DNA of 64,000 nt from JBKPCD01 sp046727175 (lineage in GTDB: Bacteria; Acidobacteriota; Vicinamibacteria; Vicinamibacterales; 2-12-FULL-66-21), in contig JBKPCD010000144.1 in assembly GCA_046727175.1 (NCBI GenBank), positions 25,492-89,491 on the forward strand, in the 5' to 3' direction. Under the pieces are notes generated by a model that worked only from the letters and a program-made list of their open reading frames with translations, was not told where the DNA came from and did no database searches. Below are positions 33,831 to 43,351 of the stretch, in pieces (position 1 is the first letter of the stretch; each line of letters opens with the position of its first letter). The translations under genes were made by a program, and so were the position numbers.

Positions 33831-34940
33831 ATGCGACGACGAGACTTTCTCGCAACCGCGACCGCCGCGCTGACGCTTCCGCTTACGAAACTCACGAGTG
33901 CGTCATCGGAGCGGCATCTGCTCTACATCGCCGAGCCGGGCATCCGTAATTACGTGCGATACGGCGGCGTCGGCGTCCTCGTCTACGACATCGGCAAGAA
34001 CTACGAGTTCGTCAAACGAATCCCCACCTGGGACGTTCCCGCCCACCAGGATCCGGAAAACGTCAAAGGTGTTGCAGCCAGCGCAAAGACGCGGCGGCTC
34101 TACGTGAGCACGATCAGACGGCTGGGCTGTATCGACCTGATGACCGAGAAGATGGTCTGGGACAAACCGTTCGAGTACGGCTGCGATCGCCTCGCCATCT
34201 CTCCCGATGGAAAACTTCTCTACGTTCCCTCGCTCGAAGGCCCCCACTGGAACGTCGTCGACGCCACGACCGGCGACACAGTGACGAAGATCGTGACCAA
34301 CTCGGGTGCGCACAACACGGTCTACGGTCTCGACGGAAAGAACGCGTACCTCGCTGGTCTCCGATCGCCGCTGCTCTCGGTCGCAGACACGAAGACCCAC
34401 ACGGTCGTGAAGACAATCGGACCCTTCGCCAACTTCATACGTCCGTTCACGATCAACGCGGCGCAGACACTCTGCTACGTCAACGTCAACGAGCTGCTTG
34501 GCTTCGAGGTGGGCGACCTGAGAACCGGTGCGAAGCTGCAGCGCGTCGAAGTGCAGGGCTACCAGCAGGGGCCGGTCGACCGTCACGGATGCCCCAGCCA
34601 CGGCATCGGTCTGACGCCGGATGAAAGCGAGCTGTGGCTCTGCGACGGCCACAACAAGGCGGTGCACGTGTTCGACAACACGGTCATGCCGCCAAAACAG
34701 ATGACGACGATCCAGGTCCGCGATCAGCCCGGATGGATCACGTTCAGCATCGATGGCAAGCACGCGTATCCATCGACCGGCGAGGTGTTCGATACGCGGA
34801 CGAAAAAGCTGATCGCCGCGCTCAAAGACGAAACCGGACGCGAGATCGGCAGTGAGAAGCTGCTCGAGATCGTCTTCGACGGCGCGAAGCCCATTCGGGC
34901 TGGCGATCAGTTCGGGGTCGGGCTGAAACGAACTACTTGA
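33831..34940 (+). CDS. Exported YncE-like seven-bladed beta-propeller protein
   Basis: 369 residues, ATG three bases after the NIPSNAP stop, hence the same transcript. Tat-type signal MRRRDFLATATAALTLPLTK. Blades of the YVTN/cytochrome-d1-like type: VGVLVYDIGKNYEFVKRIPT, GVAASAKTRRLYVSTIRRLG, DRLAISPDGKLLYVPSLEGP, WNVVDATTGDTVTKIVTNSG, HGIGLTPDESELWLCDGHNK, WITFSIDGKHAYPSTGEVFD. No haem-binding CXXCH. Typically such proteins bind metals, DNA or act as surface-exposed scaffolds; the partner may be the NIPSNAP protein. Confidence 0.85.
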   Translation: MRRRDFLATATAALTLPLTKLTSASSERHLLYIAEPGIRNYVRYGGVGVLVYDIGKNYEFVKRIPTWDVPAHQDPENVKGVAASAKTRRLYVSTIRRLGCIDLMTEKMVWDKPFEYGCDRLAISPDGKLLYVPSLEGPHWNVVDATTGDTVTKIVTNSGAHNTVYGLDGKNAYLAGLRSPLLSVADTKTHTVVKTIGPFANFIRPFTINAAQTLCYVNVNELLGFEVGDLRTGAKLQRVEVQGYQQGPVDRHGCPSHGIGLTPDESELWLCDGHNKAVHVFDNTVMPPKQMTTIQVRDQPGWITFSIDGKHAYPSTGEVFDTRTKKLIAALKDETGREIGSEKLLEIVFDGAKPIRAGDQFGVGLKRTT

Positions 34941-34950
34941 GCGTCGCCGG

Positions 34951-35040
34951 TAGCTTGGTGGGCTCGGTGGCTCGGTAGTTCGGTGGCTCGGTAGCTCGCT
35001 TTCGTGCCGGGATTCGGGGTTTGTGGCTCGGGAACAGCCC
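34951..35040. repeat. GGCTCGGT / GGTAG(C/T)TCG word repeats
   Basis: Four to five iterations of TCGGTGGC and TCGGTAGYTCG (period ~8-10) follow the propeller gene stop and pass into TTCGGGGTTTGTGGCTCGGG. Non-coding. Confidence 0.6.
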
Positions 35041-35046
35041 GCTTTG

Positions 35047-35268
35047 ATCCGCGGACATCTGCGAAAATCCGCGTCTCGTACGAACTCTTCAGATCCGCGT
35101 CAATCCGCGAGAATCCGCGTCTCGTCGGTAGGTTTATCCGCGGACATCCGCGAAAATCCGCGTCTCGTGTGAAGGTCCTATCCGCGGACGTTCGCGGAAA
35201 TCCGCGTCTCGTCGGAGGTCTTCTGCTCCGCCTCCATCCGCGTAAATCCGCGTCTCAGCCCGACGAGC
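35047..35268. repeat. Five-unit tandem array, ~45-bp period (ATCCGCG-rich)
   Basis: Units begin near 35047, 35093, 35136, 35180 and 35226. Each reads ATCCGCGGACATCCGCGAAA, then ATCCGCGTCTCGT, then 10-12 variable bases, with the words AATCCGCG repeated within each unit. On the minus strand the unit codes ETRIFADVRG. Units 4 and 5 overlap the 3' end of the DAACS transporter gene, which uses them as its tail. Not a CRISPR: repeats are degenerate, spacers are short, and no cas genes occur. Confidence 0.8.
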
Positions 35269-36479
35269 GCCGCCAGTGCCATATCCGCCGTAACGTTGGC
35301 CGTCGTGCGAAACGCGTTCGGAATCGGATCGACGGCCAGCAGCATCCCGATTGATTCCGCGGGAAGACCGGCGGCCATCATGACCGGCAGCACGACGTAG
35401 ACCGATCCGCTGGGCACGCCGCCCACCGTAAAACTGGCGAGCACGGCGACGAGCACCGTCTGCACCAGCCGCGGCGCGTCGAGCGGCACGCCGTACAGCC
35501 GGGCGACGAAGCAGACAACGGTCAGGAACCAGATCGGCGACGCGTACTTGAACATCGCGACGGCCAGCGGCAGCACGACCCCGCTCACCGCGGACGGCAC
35601 CCGAAGCACGGTTCCCGCGCCCTCGAGCAGGGCCGGCAGCGAGGCGAGCGAGGAATGCGTGCTGAACGCCATCACCTGCGCGGGCGCGGCCGCTCGCGCG
35701 AAGTCGCGCGCCCTGCAACATCCTGCAAGACCCACGAGCGGATACAGCGCACTCGTAAACACGATCTGCGCGACGGATGCCGTGACCACGTAGAACAGGA
35801 TCGCGCTCACAATCGAGACGCCGAGCTGCAGCATCATGCCCAGCGCCAGCGCGAACACTCCGATCGGCGCAGCGGCGACGACCCACGACAGGACGATCGT
35901 CATCGTGGCGTCGACGGCAGCGAAGAAGCGGACGATGGGCTCCCGCCGGTCGACGGCGAGGCGTCCGAGCGCGAGGCTGAAGACGATCGTGAAGACGAGC
36001 AGCGGCAGCATCGCGCCATCGGCTGCGGCTTTCAGCGCGTTGGTCGGAATCAGGCTCGTAATCCAGCTCTCGAACGACGGGTTAGCCGTCGCCGGTGTCG
36101 CCGTGCCTGCGGACCTGGCCCGAAGCGTTTCGGTGACCGCTGGATCGACCGGCATGCGAGCGAACACGGAAGGCATCACGGCCCCGCTTATTGCGCCCGG
36201 GATGAGAAGGAGGGCGATCATCAGCGCGGCCGCGCGGACTCCTGCGCGCCGCACGAGGTCCGTGTTCCCCCCGCTCGCGAGCACGATGATCACTTTCGAG
36301 ACGACGAGCGGGACGATCGTCATCAGGATGGCGTTGATCCACAAGGTGCCGGTGATCCCGACGATCGATTCGACGAACGTGCGTGGCGGGTTCGGCAGGG
36401 TCGTCATGCCGGCGCCGACGATGACCCCAGCGACGAGCGCAGCGAGCGCCTGCGTGCCGACACTGCGTGTGCTCCGCAT
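35178..36479 (-). CDS. DAACS-family dicarboxylate/amino-acid:cation symporter
   Basis: 433 residues from the ATG at 36479; an extension to 36545 is open but precedes the first helix (ALAALVAGVIVGAGMTTL). Eight-helix SDF/GltP architecture with LWINAILMTIVPLVVSKVII, SWVVAAAPIGVFALALGMM, the hairpin region AFSTHSSLASLPALLEGAG in place of the usual serine-rich loop, AMFKYASPIWFLTVVCFV and VGGVPSGSVYVVLPVMMAAG, LLAVDPIPNAFRTTANVTAD (the DxxxxxxRTxxNVxGD substrate site). Predicted inner-membrane uptake of C4-dicarboxylate or acidic amino acid with Na+ or H+. The last ~20 residues (QKTSDETRISANVRG) are encoded by the tandem ATCCGCG array rather than by a family-conserved tail. Confidence 0.93.
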   Translation of the reverse strand: MRSTRSVGTQALAALVAGVIVGAGMTTLPNPPRTFVESIVGITGTLWINAILMTIVPLVVSKVIIVLASGGNTDLVRRAGVRAAALMIALLLIPGAISGAVMPSVFARMPVDPAVTETLRARSAGTATPATANPSFESWITSLIPTNALKAAADGAMLPLLVFTIVFSLALGRLAVDRREPIVRFFAAVDATMTIVLSWVVAAAPIGVFALALGMMLQLGVSIVSAILFYVVTASVAQIVFTSALYPLVGLAGCCRARDFARAAAPAQVMAFSTHSSLASLPALLEGAGTVLRVPSAVSGVVLPLAVAMFKYASPIWFLTVVCFVARLYGVPLDAPRLVQTVLVAVLASFTVGGVPSGSVYVVLPVMMAAGLPAESIGMLLAVDPIPNAFRTTANVTADMALAALVGLRRGFTRMEAEQKTSDETRISANVRG

Positions 36480-36567
36480 CGCGCGCGAGTGTATCAGCAC
36501 CTCAGATACTGCGCAGGCGGAAATTCCCCGCCGGCCGCCACTCACAGGAGATCAGGAGGTCAGGAGA

Positions 36568-37278
36568 TTAATGTTTGAACGCCCACAGGGACGTCCGCTG
36601 ACGCCCGTCAGCGTCGAAGTTCTCCGGCGCGAGCCATCGCTCGAAAGCCGTCTTTCGTGACGGCCACTCCGTGTCCAGCATCGAGTACCACGCCGTGTCG
36701 CGGCTTCTTCCCTTCACGATCATGTGCTGACGGAAGATGCCTTCGAACGTAAAGCCGAGACGGAGCGCCGCCGATCGCGACGGCGCGTTCAGCGCGTTGC
36801 ACTTCCACTCGTACCGCCGGTAGCCGAGGTCTTCGAATGCGTGTCGCGCCATGAGAAACATCGCTTCCGTCGCGCCGGTCGTCGCCTGCAGCGGCGGCGT
36901 GTAGAGGATGTTCCCGACTTCGATCACCCGATCGGCCGGCTTGATGCGCATGTACGATGCATATCCGAGCGCCGCATCGTCGCGCTTCCGCACGATCGCG
37001 AAGAAGACGGCGTCCGCAGACGATGCCTTGCGCCGGAGCTCGGCGTCGAACGCCGCGCGCTCGGCGTACGGCCCATCCGAGAGGTAGCGCCACAAGCGCT
37101 CGCGTTCGGGTCCCCGTGACTCTTCGAAGAGACGCGCGCCGTGCAGCGCCGGCTCGAGCGGGACGAGAACGACATGCCGCCCTGGGAGCGTGACTCGCTC
37201 GGGCCGGCGTGCCGGGTTCGCGTCCACTACTGGACCAACGGCACCGGCACGGGACAGATCGGTGGTTTCCGAAGTCAT
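36568..37278 (-). CDS. GNAT-family N-acetyltransferase (RimJ/RimL-like)
   Basis: 236 residues from the ATG at 37278, which is preceded by GGGGAGGA; an upstream ATG at 37296 lacks a site. The body matches the RimJ/RimL-type Acetyltransf_3 family: LPGRHVVLVPLEPALHGARL, SDGPYAERAAFDAELRRKAS, FFAIVRKRDDAALGYASYMR, EVGNILYTPPLQATTGATEA, FEDLGYRRYEWKCNALNAPS and RSAALRLGFTFEGIFRQHMI. Cytoplasmic acetyl-CoA-dependent transfer to a protein N-terminus or small amine is predicted. It lies 22 bp upstream of a CAGGAGAT word repeat (36544-36570) and the DAACS gene, possibly co-transcribed. Confidence 0.92.
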   Translation of the reverse strand: MTSETTDLSRAGAVGPVVDANPARRPERVTLPGRHVVLVPLEPALHGARLFEESRGPERERLWRYLSDGPYAERAAFDAELRRKASSADAVFFAIVRKRDDAALGYASYMRIKPADRVIEVGNILYTPPLQATTGATEAMFLMARHAFEDLGYRRYEWKCNALNAPSRSAALRLGFTFEGIFRQHMIVKGRSRDTAWYSMLDTEWPSRKTAFERWLAPENFDADGRQRTSLWAFKH

Positions 37279-37440
37279 TCCTCCCCTCGAACGGGGCATC
37301 GTACACGACGTCGGGACTTGCGAATCGATCCGATCCCGATTGGGCTGGAGTAAGCACCACCGGACCAGCGTGCTCCGGTTTCCACCTGAAGTATTCGAAT
37401 TGGATCCGTCTCTCTGCGTCGGTCGAACGTCCAATTACAC

Positions 37441-37480
37441 GCGGGGGCTTCGCCCGGCCGGACGCCCCATCGCCGTCGTC
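37441..37480 (+). repeat. GC-rich modular palindromic element, partial copy 3
   Basis: GCGGGGGCTTCGCCCGGCCG followed by CCCATCGCCGTCGTCTGCAC reproduces modules one and two of the element at 15331; the third module is absent. It ends 27 bases before the ATG of the small secreted protein at 37508. Confidence 0.65.
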
Positions 37481-37507
37481 TGCACTCGGATGTGAAAGGG
37501 GATTCGT

Positions 37508-37984
37508 ATGAGACCGCGCGCCCTTGCCACGCTGGCCGTCCTCTGCATCTCCTGGACAGCCGCAACCGTGATCCTCGGTGGAAGCGTTCCGGTTGGCGTG
37601 TATGCGATCGTCGAGAAAGTGGTGCTCGAGCCGAACGACGCGCACCCACAGCGGATCCAGATCTGGGGAGCGTTCTCGCTGGCGGAACGGACGCGCTCTG
37701 CTCGCTTCGGACCAGCTCAGCGCGGCTACCTTTATTACAGCTGTCCTGAGGGACAAGAGACGATCTGCAGGAACGAGTGGTCCGACATCAAATCTACAGC
37801 CGGTACCGGCCAGTTGCTCGCGTTCGGCGATCGGAATCGGCCGACCGACCGCGTGCGCGCAGCGGACGAGAAGCCGACATCGCCTTCGGCGTATCCAATC
37901 CAGATGGGCGTCTTCAAGATGGGCTCAGGAGACGGCCCGGATCAGATCAAAGCGCGGTTGGCGGCAGTGTTGAGCCCCCGTTAA
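37508..37984 (+). CDS. Small secreted protein of unknown function
   Basis: 158 residues; ATG at 37508 after AAGGGG. Signal peptide: LATLAVLCISWTAATVILGG, mature part begins near VPVGVYAIVEKVVLEPN. The segment RIQIWGAFSLAERTRSARFG, GYLYYSCPEGQETICRNEWS with two Cys (probable disulphide) and GTGQLLAFGDRNR looks like a small beta-domain; PYPIQMGVFKMGS closes the fold. I recall similar proteins in related genomes but no named function. It lies upstream of the desaturase-fusion gene by 45 bases and may be co-transcribed. Confidence 0.75.
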   Translation: MRPRALATLAVLCISWTAATVILGGSVPVGVYAIVEKVVLEPNDAHPQRIQIWGAFSLAERTRSARFGPAQRGYLYYSCPEGQETICRNEWSDIKSTAGTGQLLAFGDRNRPTDRVRAADEKPTSPSAYPIQMGVFKMGSGDGPDQIKARLAAVLSPR

Positions 37985-38029
37985 CGATCGCGTGTTCCAT
38001 CCGTCTTCCCCTAAAGAGGACGGTCTGCC

Positions 38030-39169
38030 ATGACGCCTGCGCTCGTCCCGCGATCGAAGAGCTCCCTACGGCACTCGGAATGGGACGCCGTGCTCGTGGC
38101 GCTGTCGCTCGCCCATGCGATCGTGCTGATCAGTGTTCCGTCGGCTGTCGTAATCGCCCTCGGCCTGTGGTGGAACTCCAACACAATTGCGCACAACTTC
38201 ATCCACACTCCGTTCTTTCGCTCGCGTCTGTTGAACCGCGCATATTCGGTGTATCTGAGCGTGCTGCTCGGCATTCCGCAGACGCTGTGGCGCGAACGAC
38301 ACCTGCAGCATCACAGCGGAAGTCATCATCGCTTGCGATGGACCCGCGCCGTCGCAAGTGAAGTCATTGTCGTGGCAACAGTGTGGATGATTCTCGCCGT
38401 GTCCGCTCCGCGGTTCTTCCTGACCGTGTACGTGCCCGGGTACATTACGGGTCTGACCCTCTGTTTCCTGCAAGGTCACTTCGAGCACGTCCGTGGAACG
38501 ATCAGCCACTACGGATGGCTCTACAACCTCCTGTTCTTCAACGATGGCTACCACGTCGAGCACCACTTGCGTCCCGGTGAACACTGGACGCGGCTGCCCA
38601 TGCGCAGACAGCCCGGCGCGCTGCAAAGCAAATGGCCGTCCGTGCTCCGATGGCTGGATGCGATTGGTCTCGAATCACTGGAACGCCTCGTGTTGCGATC
38701 GAAATGGCTGCAGCGCTTCGTTCTGACCGCGCATGAACGCGCGTTTCGCGTGTTGCTGGCGAAGATCCCGCCAGCACGGCGCATCACGATTGTCGGCGGG
38801 GGCCTGTTCCCCAGGACGGCGCTGATCCTTCGAAGGCTCCAGCCCTCGGCCGAGTTGACCATTGTCGACGCCAATGCCGCGAACCTCGAACGCGCACGAG
38901 ACTTCCTCGACGACACCGTTGCATTTCAGCATCGCTTGTACGACCCCGGCACCCAGGACGAAGCGGACCTTGTCGTCATTCCGCTGGCCTTCATCGGCAA
39001 CCGGCCCCTCGTCTATCGCAGGCCACTCGCACCTGCCGTGCTGGTGCATGACTGGCTGTGGAGGACGCACGGCGACGGAACTCGTATCTCGTGGATGCTG
39101 CTCAAACGGCTGAATCTCGTCACCCGAGATCGGATCGCTGGATCGGCAGGCGCGACGTCTCGGTGCTGA
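38030..39169 (+). CDS. Fusion: fatty-acid-desaturase-like membrane domain + SAM-fold (nicotianamine-synthase-like) domain
   Basis: 379 residues, ATG at 38030 with AGAGGA 12 bases upstream. Residues ~15-185 are a membrane di-iron oxygenase/desaturase: hydrophobic helices and histidine boxes HNFIH (55-59), HLQHH (91-95), HFEH (150-153) and HVEHH (175-179). Residues ~248-370 form a Rossmann-type domain with RRITIVGGGLFPRTALIL, a conserved acidic residue (ELTIVDANAANLERAR, Asp280) and DEADLVVIPLAFIGNRPLVY, resembling SAM-dependent methyltransferases of the nicotianamine-synthase-like kind. Predicted oxidative modification of a lipid or aldehyde together with methyl or aminopropyl transfer; the substrate is unknown. 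Coupled to the next gene by a GTGCTGA overlap. Confidence 0.8.
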   Translation: MTPALVPRSKSSLRHSEWDAVLVALSLAHAIVLISVPSAVVIALGLWWNSNTIAHNFIHTPFFRSRLLNRAYSVYLSVLLGIPQTLWRERHLQHHSGSHHRLRWTRAVASEVIVVATVWMILAVSAPRFFLTVYVPGYITGLTLCFLQGHFEHVRGTISHYGWLYNLLFFNDGYHVEHHLRPGEHWTRLPMRRQPGALQSKWPSVLRWLDAIGLESLERLVLRSKWLQRFVLTAHERAFRVLLAKIPPARRITIVGGGLFPRTALILRRLQPSAELTIVDANAANLERARDFLDDTVAFQHRLYDPGTQDEADLVVIPLAFIGNRPLVYRRPLAPAVLVHDWLWRTHGDGTRISWMLLKRLNLVTRDRIAGSAGATSRC

Positions 39170-40989
39170 GAGCGGTCTCGCTGCTCGCCGTGCTGCTCGT
39201 CGCCAAGACAATCATCCTCTTGGCGTGCGGGGCATCGCTTTCGTGGTGGGCACCTGTCGCGTACTTCTGGCAGGACGTCTTCACAGCCCTGATGTTTCTG
39301 TTCTTCGACAGGGTCGTGAGATGGCCCGCGCTCGCCTGGGCCGTCTATGCGGTAATGGTCGCGTACGTGGCTGTCAACGTCCCCGTGGCCCTGGTTCTGT
39401 CGACCCCGCTCACGTGGACGATCATCCGAGCGGCGGGCGGTCCGCTCGCCGACTCGATCGCGCATTACCTTACGGTAACCAATCTGGCCGCTGTCTCCAT
39501 GGTCGTCGTGACCGGGGTGGGGCTTCCGCTCTTGCTCCGGCGACGATTCGGCGCGATGACGCGGGCCGATCGTGTCGGCCTGTCGATTGGAGCTGCGATT
39601 CTGATCGCGGCGATCGGGCCATACGCGGCGTCACGACTGGACACACGCGGCCTGCATCGAAACGCGCTCGGCGCGCTGCTCCCGGCAGGTCTCCACACCA
39701 GCGCTTCACCAACCCGCGCCAGCCGGTCCGATCTCCACGGAATGGACATGTCCGGCGCAGACGAGTGGCGGAGGAGCCCGTTCGGAAGTCACGCTGGTGA
39801 GGACCTCTCGCGTTTTCGCGGCATCGCGAAAGGACGAAACGTGCTGCTCGTCGTGCTCGAATCGACCGCGGCGCGATACCTCGGCCTCTACGGAGCCCCA
39901 CGCGATCCGATGCCGAGATTGAGTGCGCTCGCGGCGCAGTCGATAGTGGTCGATCACGCATACGCAGCGTACCCGGAGAGCGTCAAAGGGTTGTTTGCGG
40001 TGCTGTGCTCGCGATTCCCCGCGTTCGACACCTCACCTGAAATCTACGCTCGCGTTCCATGCGCGTCGCTCGCCTGTCGGCTGAAAGAGGCCGGATACCG
40101 TACGGCGCTCTTTCATTCCGGCCGATTCGCATATCTCGGTATGCGATCCGTGATTGATGGCCGCGGGTTCGACACCCTCGAGGATGCCGGCGCGATTGGT
40201 GGACGGGTGGAATCGAGCTTCGGTGTCGATGAACGCTCGACCGTCAAACGTCTGCTCGGATGGATCGACACCCTGGAACCTCGCGATCGTTTCTTCATCA
40301 CGTATCTGCCGATCGCCGGCCACCATCCCTACGTGACAACCGTTCGCGGGCCCTTCGCAGATTCTGACGAGTTCCATCGCAGCGCGCAGAACACGCGCGT
40401 CAGGGATCCCGATTTCACGCAATACCTCAACGCCCTGCACGAAAGCGACCAGGCGCTCAGCGAGCTGCTTCAGGGCCTTGCCGCGCGTCACCTCGACGAT
40501 CGCACGCTCATCGTCGTCATGGGCGACCACGGGGAGGCATTCGGTCAACATTCCGGGAACTTTGCGCATACGCTGTTCATCTACGACGAAAACGTGCGTG
40601 TTCCGTACCTCATCGTCGCATCCGGAATCTTCGACAGTTCGATTCGAACAAGCGCCGTCGTCAGCATCATTGACACGGCGCCCACGATCCTCGATCTTCT
40701 CGGGCTGCCGGTGCCCCACGTGTATCAGGGAGTTTCACTGCTCGACGCCACGCCCCGGATGGCCCTCTTCTATACCGACTACTCAATCGGCTGGCTCGGG
40801 TTGGTAGATGGATGCTGGAAATTTCTCTACGAGGTCGACGCGAAGCGTTCGCGACTGTTCGACGTCTGTCGTGACCCGGATGAAACAATCGATCGCTCTG
40901 CTGATTTCGTCGAACGCGTGAACGAGTACCGCGATCGGGTGGAGGACTGGGCCGCCGCTCAAAAAGAAGCCATCCTGGCGGGCCGCTGA
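39163..40989 (+). CDS. Membrane-anchored sulfatase / phosphoglycerol-transferase-fold enzyme
   Basis: 608 residues from the GTG at 39163, which overlaps the preceding stop; the frame is open to 39058, inside the fusion gene. Five N-terminal transmembrane helices (~5-160) precede the alkaline-phosphatase-superfamily domain (~215-600): GRNVLLVVLESTAARYLGLY (first metal-binding region), AYAAYPESVKGLFAVLCSRF (nucleophile region with Ser, not the CxPSR cysteine of sulfatases), FITYLPIAGHHPYV, LIVVMGDHGEAFGQHSGNFA (metal ligands Asp-His-Gly and His) and VSIIDTAPTILDLLGLP. The serine nucleophile and topology suggest a phosphoglycerol- or phosphoethanolamine-type transferase, or a serine-type sulfatase. 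It acts in the periplasm. Its end overlaps the convergent ApbE gene by 31 bases. Confidence 0.87.
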   Translation: MLRAVSLLAVLLVAKTIILLACGASLSWWAPVAYFWQDVFTALMFLFFDRVVRWPALAWAVYAVMVAYVAVNVPVALVLSTPLTWTIIRAAGGPLADSIAHYLTVTNLAAVSMVVVTGVGLPLLLRRRFGAMTRADRVGLSIGAAILIAAIGPYAASRLDTRGLHRNALGALLPAGLHTSASPTRASRSDLHGMDMSGADEWRRSPFGSHAGEDLSRFRGIAKGRNVLLVVLESTAARYLGLYGAPRDPMPRLSALAAQSIVVDHAYAAYPESVKGLFAVLCSRFPAFDTSPEIYARVPCASLACRLKEAGYRTALFHSGRFAYLGMRSVIDGRGFDTLEDAGAIGGRVESSFGVDERSTVKRLLGWIDTLEPRDRFFITYLPIAGHHPYVTTVRGPFADSDEFHRSAQNTRVRDPDFTQYLNALHESDQALSELLQGLAARHLDDRTLIVVMGDHGEAFGQHSGNFAHTLFIYDENVRVPYLIVASGIFDSSIRTSAVVSIIDTAPTILDLLGLPVPHVYQGVSLLDATPRMALFYTDYSIGWLGLVDGCWKFLYEVDAKRSRLFDVCRDPDETIDRSADFVERVNEYRDRVEDWAAAQKEAILAGR

Positions 40990-42052
40990 CCGCCGACAAG
41001 CACGCCGAAGGAGGAAACGCGAGAAGGGAGAACGCGATTTGGACACAGCCACTTGTCCCAATCCGACGACGTTTCCGTCCGGACCGTGTCGGGATCGGCG
41101 ATCGTAATGCTCGCCGCCGCGCCACTCGTCCTCTCGACGAGCTTGAGCCCTTCGCGAGGTCCAAGCACGGAGACCGACGTCGCGAGCGCATCGGACAAGG
41201 TACCGGTCGGCGCAACAACGGTCACGCTGCTGCGGCGCGTCAATGGCGCTCCCGTTCGCGGATCGATGATGTGAGAATATCGGACGCCTCCGATTTCCAC
41301 CCATTGCTCGGTGTCACCGGAAGTCGACACCGCCGCGTCTCGGAGGAGAATCGAACGCGGCGCGACATCACCCCGAAGGTCGGCGACTGCTACAGTCCAG
41401 CCATCAAGGCCTGGCGGCGCATCCATCGCAACGATATCGCCGCCGATCGCAACGAGCGCGCTCGTGATGCCGTGTCGCCTCAGCACTGCGACGACTTCGT
41501 CGGCAGCGAAGCCCTTGCCTATTCCACCCAGATCGAGCTGCATTCCTGGCTCGCGCAGGGTGACCGTCCGCTCGCGTGGGTGCAGAATCAATTTGTCGCG
41601 ACCGGTCAGAGCTCTCGCGGTTTGCAGTCGCGCAGGATCCGGGAACTCGCCCAGACGCCGTGCACGACGCCAGAGACGTGTTATCGGACCGACGGTGACG
41701 TCGAAGGCGCCGCTGCTTTCGGTCGAAACACTCTGGGACGCAGTTAGCACGCGAAACAAGTCCTCGCTGACGCGTACCGGACCCGTTCCAGCGCGCCGGC
41801 CGAGTGCTGCGACTTCACTGTCCTCACGATAATCGCTCATGACGGCGTCGAGCGCCTCGATCCGGGCGAAGCCGGCGGAAGCGCTCTGGCGTGCCGCCTC
41901 TTCACTCGACGCGAACACCACGATTCGCGCGCCCGTCCCCATTTGAGGTAACGAGAATTCGTACCGCGCGAGGCGCGGAGCAGCGGCGCCGCTGCACCAG
42001 AACAGGAGCGCGCCGAGAAGCGCTCTCGTCATGTCAGCAAGGACACTGCGCA

Positions 42053-42053
<1 letters not shown>
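40959..42053 (-). CDS. ApbE-family FAD:protein FMN transferase
   Basis: 364 residues, ATG at 42053 that shares its first base with the upstream gene's stop (TGATG), indicating translational coupling. The N-terminus (RALLGALLFWCSGAAAPRLA) is a signal peptide with a possible lipobox cysteine. Domain features: EFSLPQMGTGARIVVFA, AFDVTVGPITRLWRRA, LDLGGIGKGFAADEVVAVLR (flavin site), ALVAIGGDIVA, SHIIDPRTGAPLTRRSSVTV and LSDALATSVSVLGPREGLKL with the metal-binding acidic residues. Family reaction: Mg2+-dependent transfer of FMN from FAD to Thr/Ser of an exported flavoprotein. No NqrC/RnfG-type acceptor is in the window, so the client may be elsewhere or the oxidoreductase-operon product. Confidence 0.92.
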
Positions 42054-43333
<1,280 letters not shown>

Positions 43334-43351
43334 AGGACCCTCCCACACCCG

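Noticed and set aside
35047..35268. CRISPR-like array
   Set aside because: Units are degenerate, intervals are only 10-12 bases, internal words repeat within each unit and there are no cas genes; it is a tandem repeat that extends into a coding region.
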